Below are positions 62,691-64,000 of a stretch of 64,000 bases of DNA, one piece after another. The translations under genes were made by a program, and so were the position numbers. Within the stretch, counting starts at the first letter, position 1. Every line of letters starts with the position of its first letter. The DNA comes from Bacteriovoracaceae bacterium (GTDB taxonomy: Bacteria > Bdellovibrionota > Bacteriovoracia > Bacteriovoracales > Bacteriovoracaceae), in assembly GCA_947377285.1 (NCBI GenBank), contig CANCFT010000017.1, forward strand, positions 17,179 to 81,178. The letters are read 5' to 3'. The notes under the pieces are model-generated. The model had not been told where the DNA came from and did not search any database. It saw only the letters and a program-made list of their open reading frames with translations.

Positions 62691-63269
62691 ATGAATAATA
62701 AAAACGATCCTCGGCTTCAAAGAAAATTTCTTCGTGCTCCCCTTAAATCAACATGTCTTTATGTTGATGGGGAGTATGTTTTTAAAGCACGTGTTTTAAA
62801 TATTTCTGAAGGCGGAATTCTCCTTTCAGATTTACCTCATATTCCAGAAATCAATTCTTTGCCTCTGGCCTTGCAACTTCCACTTTTTCCACGCTTACAA
62901 AACTTAAGTCTAGAGGAATTAAAGGTCCTTAATATTGATGAATTACCTCGAACTATTTTAAAAACAAAAGCGCGCATGGTGCGTACTTTTGAAGGTCAAA
63001 GTAATGTTGATAAAGTTTTTGTTAATTTTATCGGATGTCTTTTTGTAAATCCGTCGGATGAATTTAAATCAGGTGTGTCGAAATACGTTGAAACCTTTTC
63101 TAAAAATACTGTCTTTCTTTTAAGTTTATTTGAATCCCTTGGAAACCGTGCAGATCAGCTTGAACACCTCCGTTCGGTGGCCCATAGTTTAGGTTATGAC
63201 CGCCGGATGAAGATCCCTTTGCTTAGGTCAAAAGTACTACATGACTACCAAAGCCTTGAGAGCTTATGA
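62691..63269 (+). CDS. PilZ-domain protein
   Basis: The 192-residue protein has the c-di-GMP-binding signature. R-K-F-L-R near residues 11-15 gives the R-x-x-x-R motif, and N-I-S-E-G-G near 40-45 gives the [D/N]-x-S-x-x-G motif, both in a small beta barrel. The C-terminal 70 residues are helical. It is likely a c-di-GMP effector. It follows the PhoH2 gene by 6 bases and is probably co-transcribed with it, though nothing shows a functional link. Confidence 0.88.
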   Translation: MNNKNDPRLQRKFLRAPLKSTCLYVDGEYVFKARVLNISEGGILLSDLPHIPEINSLPLALQLPLFPRLQNLSLEELKVLNIDELPRTILKTKARMVRTFEGQSNVDKVFVNFIGCLFVNPSDEFKSGVSKYVETFSKNTVFLLSLFESLGNRADQLEHLRSVAHSLGYDRRMKIPLLRSKVLHDYQSLESL

Positions 63270-63467
63270 TCTTTTTAATTTCAATGACTTGCAGTTTTTT
63301 TGTGCTAATCTGGCATAAATTTGCGACATAAATCAAAAAAAGGTATTTTTTAAATCTTAAGAATATACTTCTATCATATTTAATTTACATAAAAGTTATT
63401 TACTTATAATCTAAATTATAAATTAAGCCGATAATAAGTTAATAACTTAGCGACCGAGAGGTTTAAT

Positions 63468-64000
63468 TTGAATACAAAACAATTGATATTGATAATACTG
63501 CCCCTAATTTTTTCAGGGTGTATTTCCAAAAGTAATATCAAAATTGTCTTACATGAAAAATTAAAAACCGATTCATTAAAAATTAATGTTGCAAATGTTC
63601 AAATTATTAATCACCAAGTTGTTATTACTGGTACTAATTTAAGTGGTGTCACAGATTTTAAAATTAAAAATGGTGCAACTATTTCTAATCTGCAAATAGA
63701 ATCTAAATCAGATACTTCTATTATTGCCAATACAGTTTCTAATATGAGTTTTGCAGTTGGGACAATTTTTGATTTTGTTTTTTCAAACGCTAATGCTTCA
63801 TCTGTTTTTCAAGTTGCTTTCACCAATACTAATAATTCAATAACAGCTTCTATGCTTACTTCAATGGGTGCGACTAAAGGTCAAATCATGAAGTATAACG
63901 GGGCCACTTGGGTGCCTTCATCTATTACAAATGCTCAGACGTATTTGGGAACATATGATGCCACTGCGAATAATCCTGATTTATCATCTCCGTCTTCCAC
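63468..64000 (+). CDS. lipoprotein with tail-fibre-like sequence, 3' end cut off by the window
   Basis: The frame starts at a TTG seven bases after GAGAGG and stays open to the end of the window (177 codons). A lipoprotein signal ends I-F-S-G-C (C17). Residues 35-120 look like an Ig/IPT-type beta domain (V-V-I-T-G-T-N-L-S-G-V). From about 135 the sequence reads G-A-T-K-G-Q-I-M-K-Y-N-G-A-T-W-V, followed by Y-L-G-T-Y-D-A-T, a style common in phage tail fibres and bacterial adhesins. It is probably a surface-exposed adhesin or collar protein (inference). Confidence 0.8.
   Translation, partial: MNTKQLILIILPLIFSGCISKSNIKIVLHEKLKTDSLKINVANVQIINHQVVITGTNLSGVTDFKIKNGATISNLQIESKSDTSIIANTVSNMSFAVGTIFDFVFSNANASSVFQVAFTNTNNSITASMLTSMGATKGQIMKYNGATWVPSSITNAQTYLGTYDATANNPDLSSPSS

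Noticed and set aside
63310..63324. Sigma-54-like promoter (TGGCA ... TTGC) before the final lipoprotein gene, tempting because rpoN is in the window
   Set aside because: The GG and GC elements are nine bases apart, not the required ten, so it is unlikely to be used by RpoN.
1..64000. tRNA, rRNA, CRISPR array, insertion sequence or prophage
   Set aside because: No cloverleaf-like sequence, regularly spaced repeats, transposase or phage structural cassette was seen in the gaps; the tail-fibre-like lipoprotein alone is not evidence of a prophage.

Overview
The window is AT-rich chromosomal DNA from a Gram-negative (diderm) bacterium. LPS-export genes (lptC/lptA, lptB), an outer-membrane beta-barrel, a TonB-like protein, glutathione synthase, RpoN and ClpS/ClpA support this. 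The many secreted proteins, lipoproteins and proteases, frequent TTG/GTG starts and overall gene style suggest a Bdellovibrionota/Bacteriovoracales-type predator or relative. That placement is inference: there is no rRNA or tRNA gene here. I see no insertion sequence, prophage or CRISPR array, and the region reads as core chromosome with lineage-specific islands.

Layout. 1-9.5 kb: an island of exported proteins. It holds a cut-off Cys-repeat protein, a Gly-rich lipoprotein, a possible caspase-fold (clan CD) protein, and a 1010-residue exported protein whose stop codon overlaps the start of a subtilisin-like protease. 9.5-14.4 kb: the ribosomal/replication operon, with rpsF and rpsR FUSED into one reading frame, then a DUF2232 membrane protein, rplI, dnaB and pabB. 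14.5-24.8 kb: a small acidic protein behind a near-consensus promoter, an RluA-type pseudouridine synthase, a WYL protein, AlkB, two methyltransferases, proline iminopeptidase, DNA polymerase II, YihY and YggT. 24.8-33.6 kb: an FtsB/DivIC-like protein in a two-gene unit behind a promoter with a palindrome in its spacer, DUF192, aspS, a ZIP-fold protein lacking its usual metal ligands and coupled to dps, an RDD protein and mutS. 33.7-37.4 kb: the lpt-rpoN-hpf cluster, with LptC and LptA apparently fused. 37.4-42.4 kb: a receiver domain with Glu in place of the phospho-acceptor Asp, a metzincin lipoprotein, clpS-clpA, and an unusually simple 51-residue Lys/Ala/Thr-repeat protein. 42.6-49.8 kb: miaB, an outer-membrane protein and a PF10023-type lipoprotein peptidase, gshB, and a chemotaxis receptor with a separate exported sensor-like protein. 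50-56.3 kb: a divergent sigma-like/anti-sigma-like pair, a TonB-like protein, a kinase-like membrane protein without a visible phosphorylatable His, and a 939-residue protein resembling a degenerate N6-adenine methylase. 56.5-64 kb: rsmD, an aminotransferase, a lipoprotein/beta-barrel pair, a PIN-PhoH ATPase, a PilZ protein, and the start of a lipoprotein with tail-fibre-like sequence.

How the genes work together. Clear functional units are S6:S18 with L9 and DnaB (30S/50S assembly and replication), LptCA-LptB (LPS transport), ClpS-ClpA (N-degron proteolysis), the ZIP-like protein with Dps (metal/iron handling), and the chemoreceptor with its exported partner. Several units appear to have local RNA or DNA control elements: the rpsF leader, Shine-Dalgarno hairpins before the ZIP-like gene and before the gene at 44156, the palindromic promoter at 24821, and structured leaders at 14531 and 56489. 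The strongest unusual features are the S6-S18 fusion, the LptC-LptA fusion, the ligand-less ZIP protein coupled to Dps, and the degenerate methylase/sigma/anti-sigma neighbourhood.
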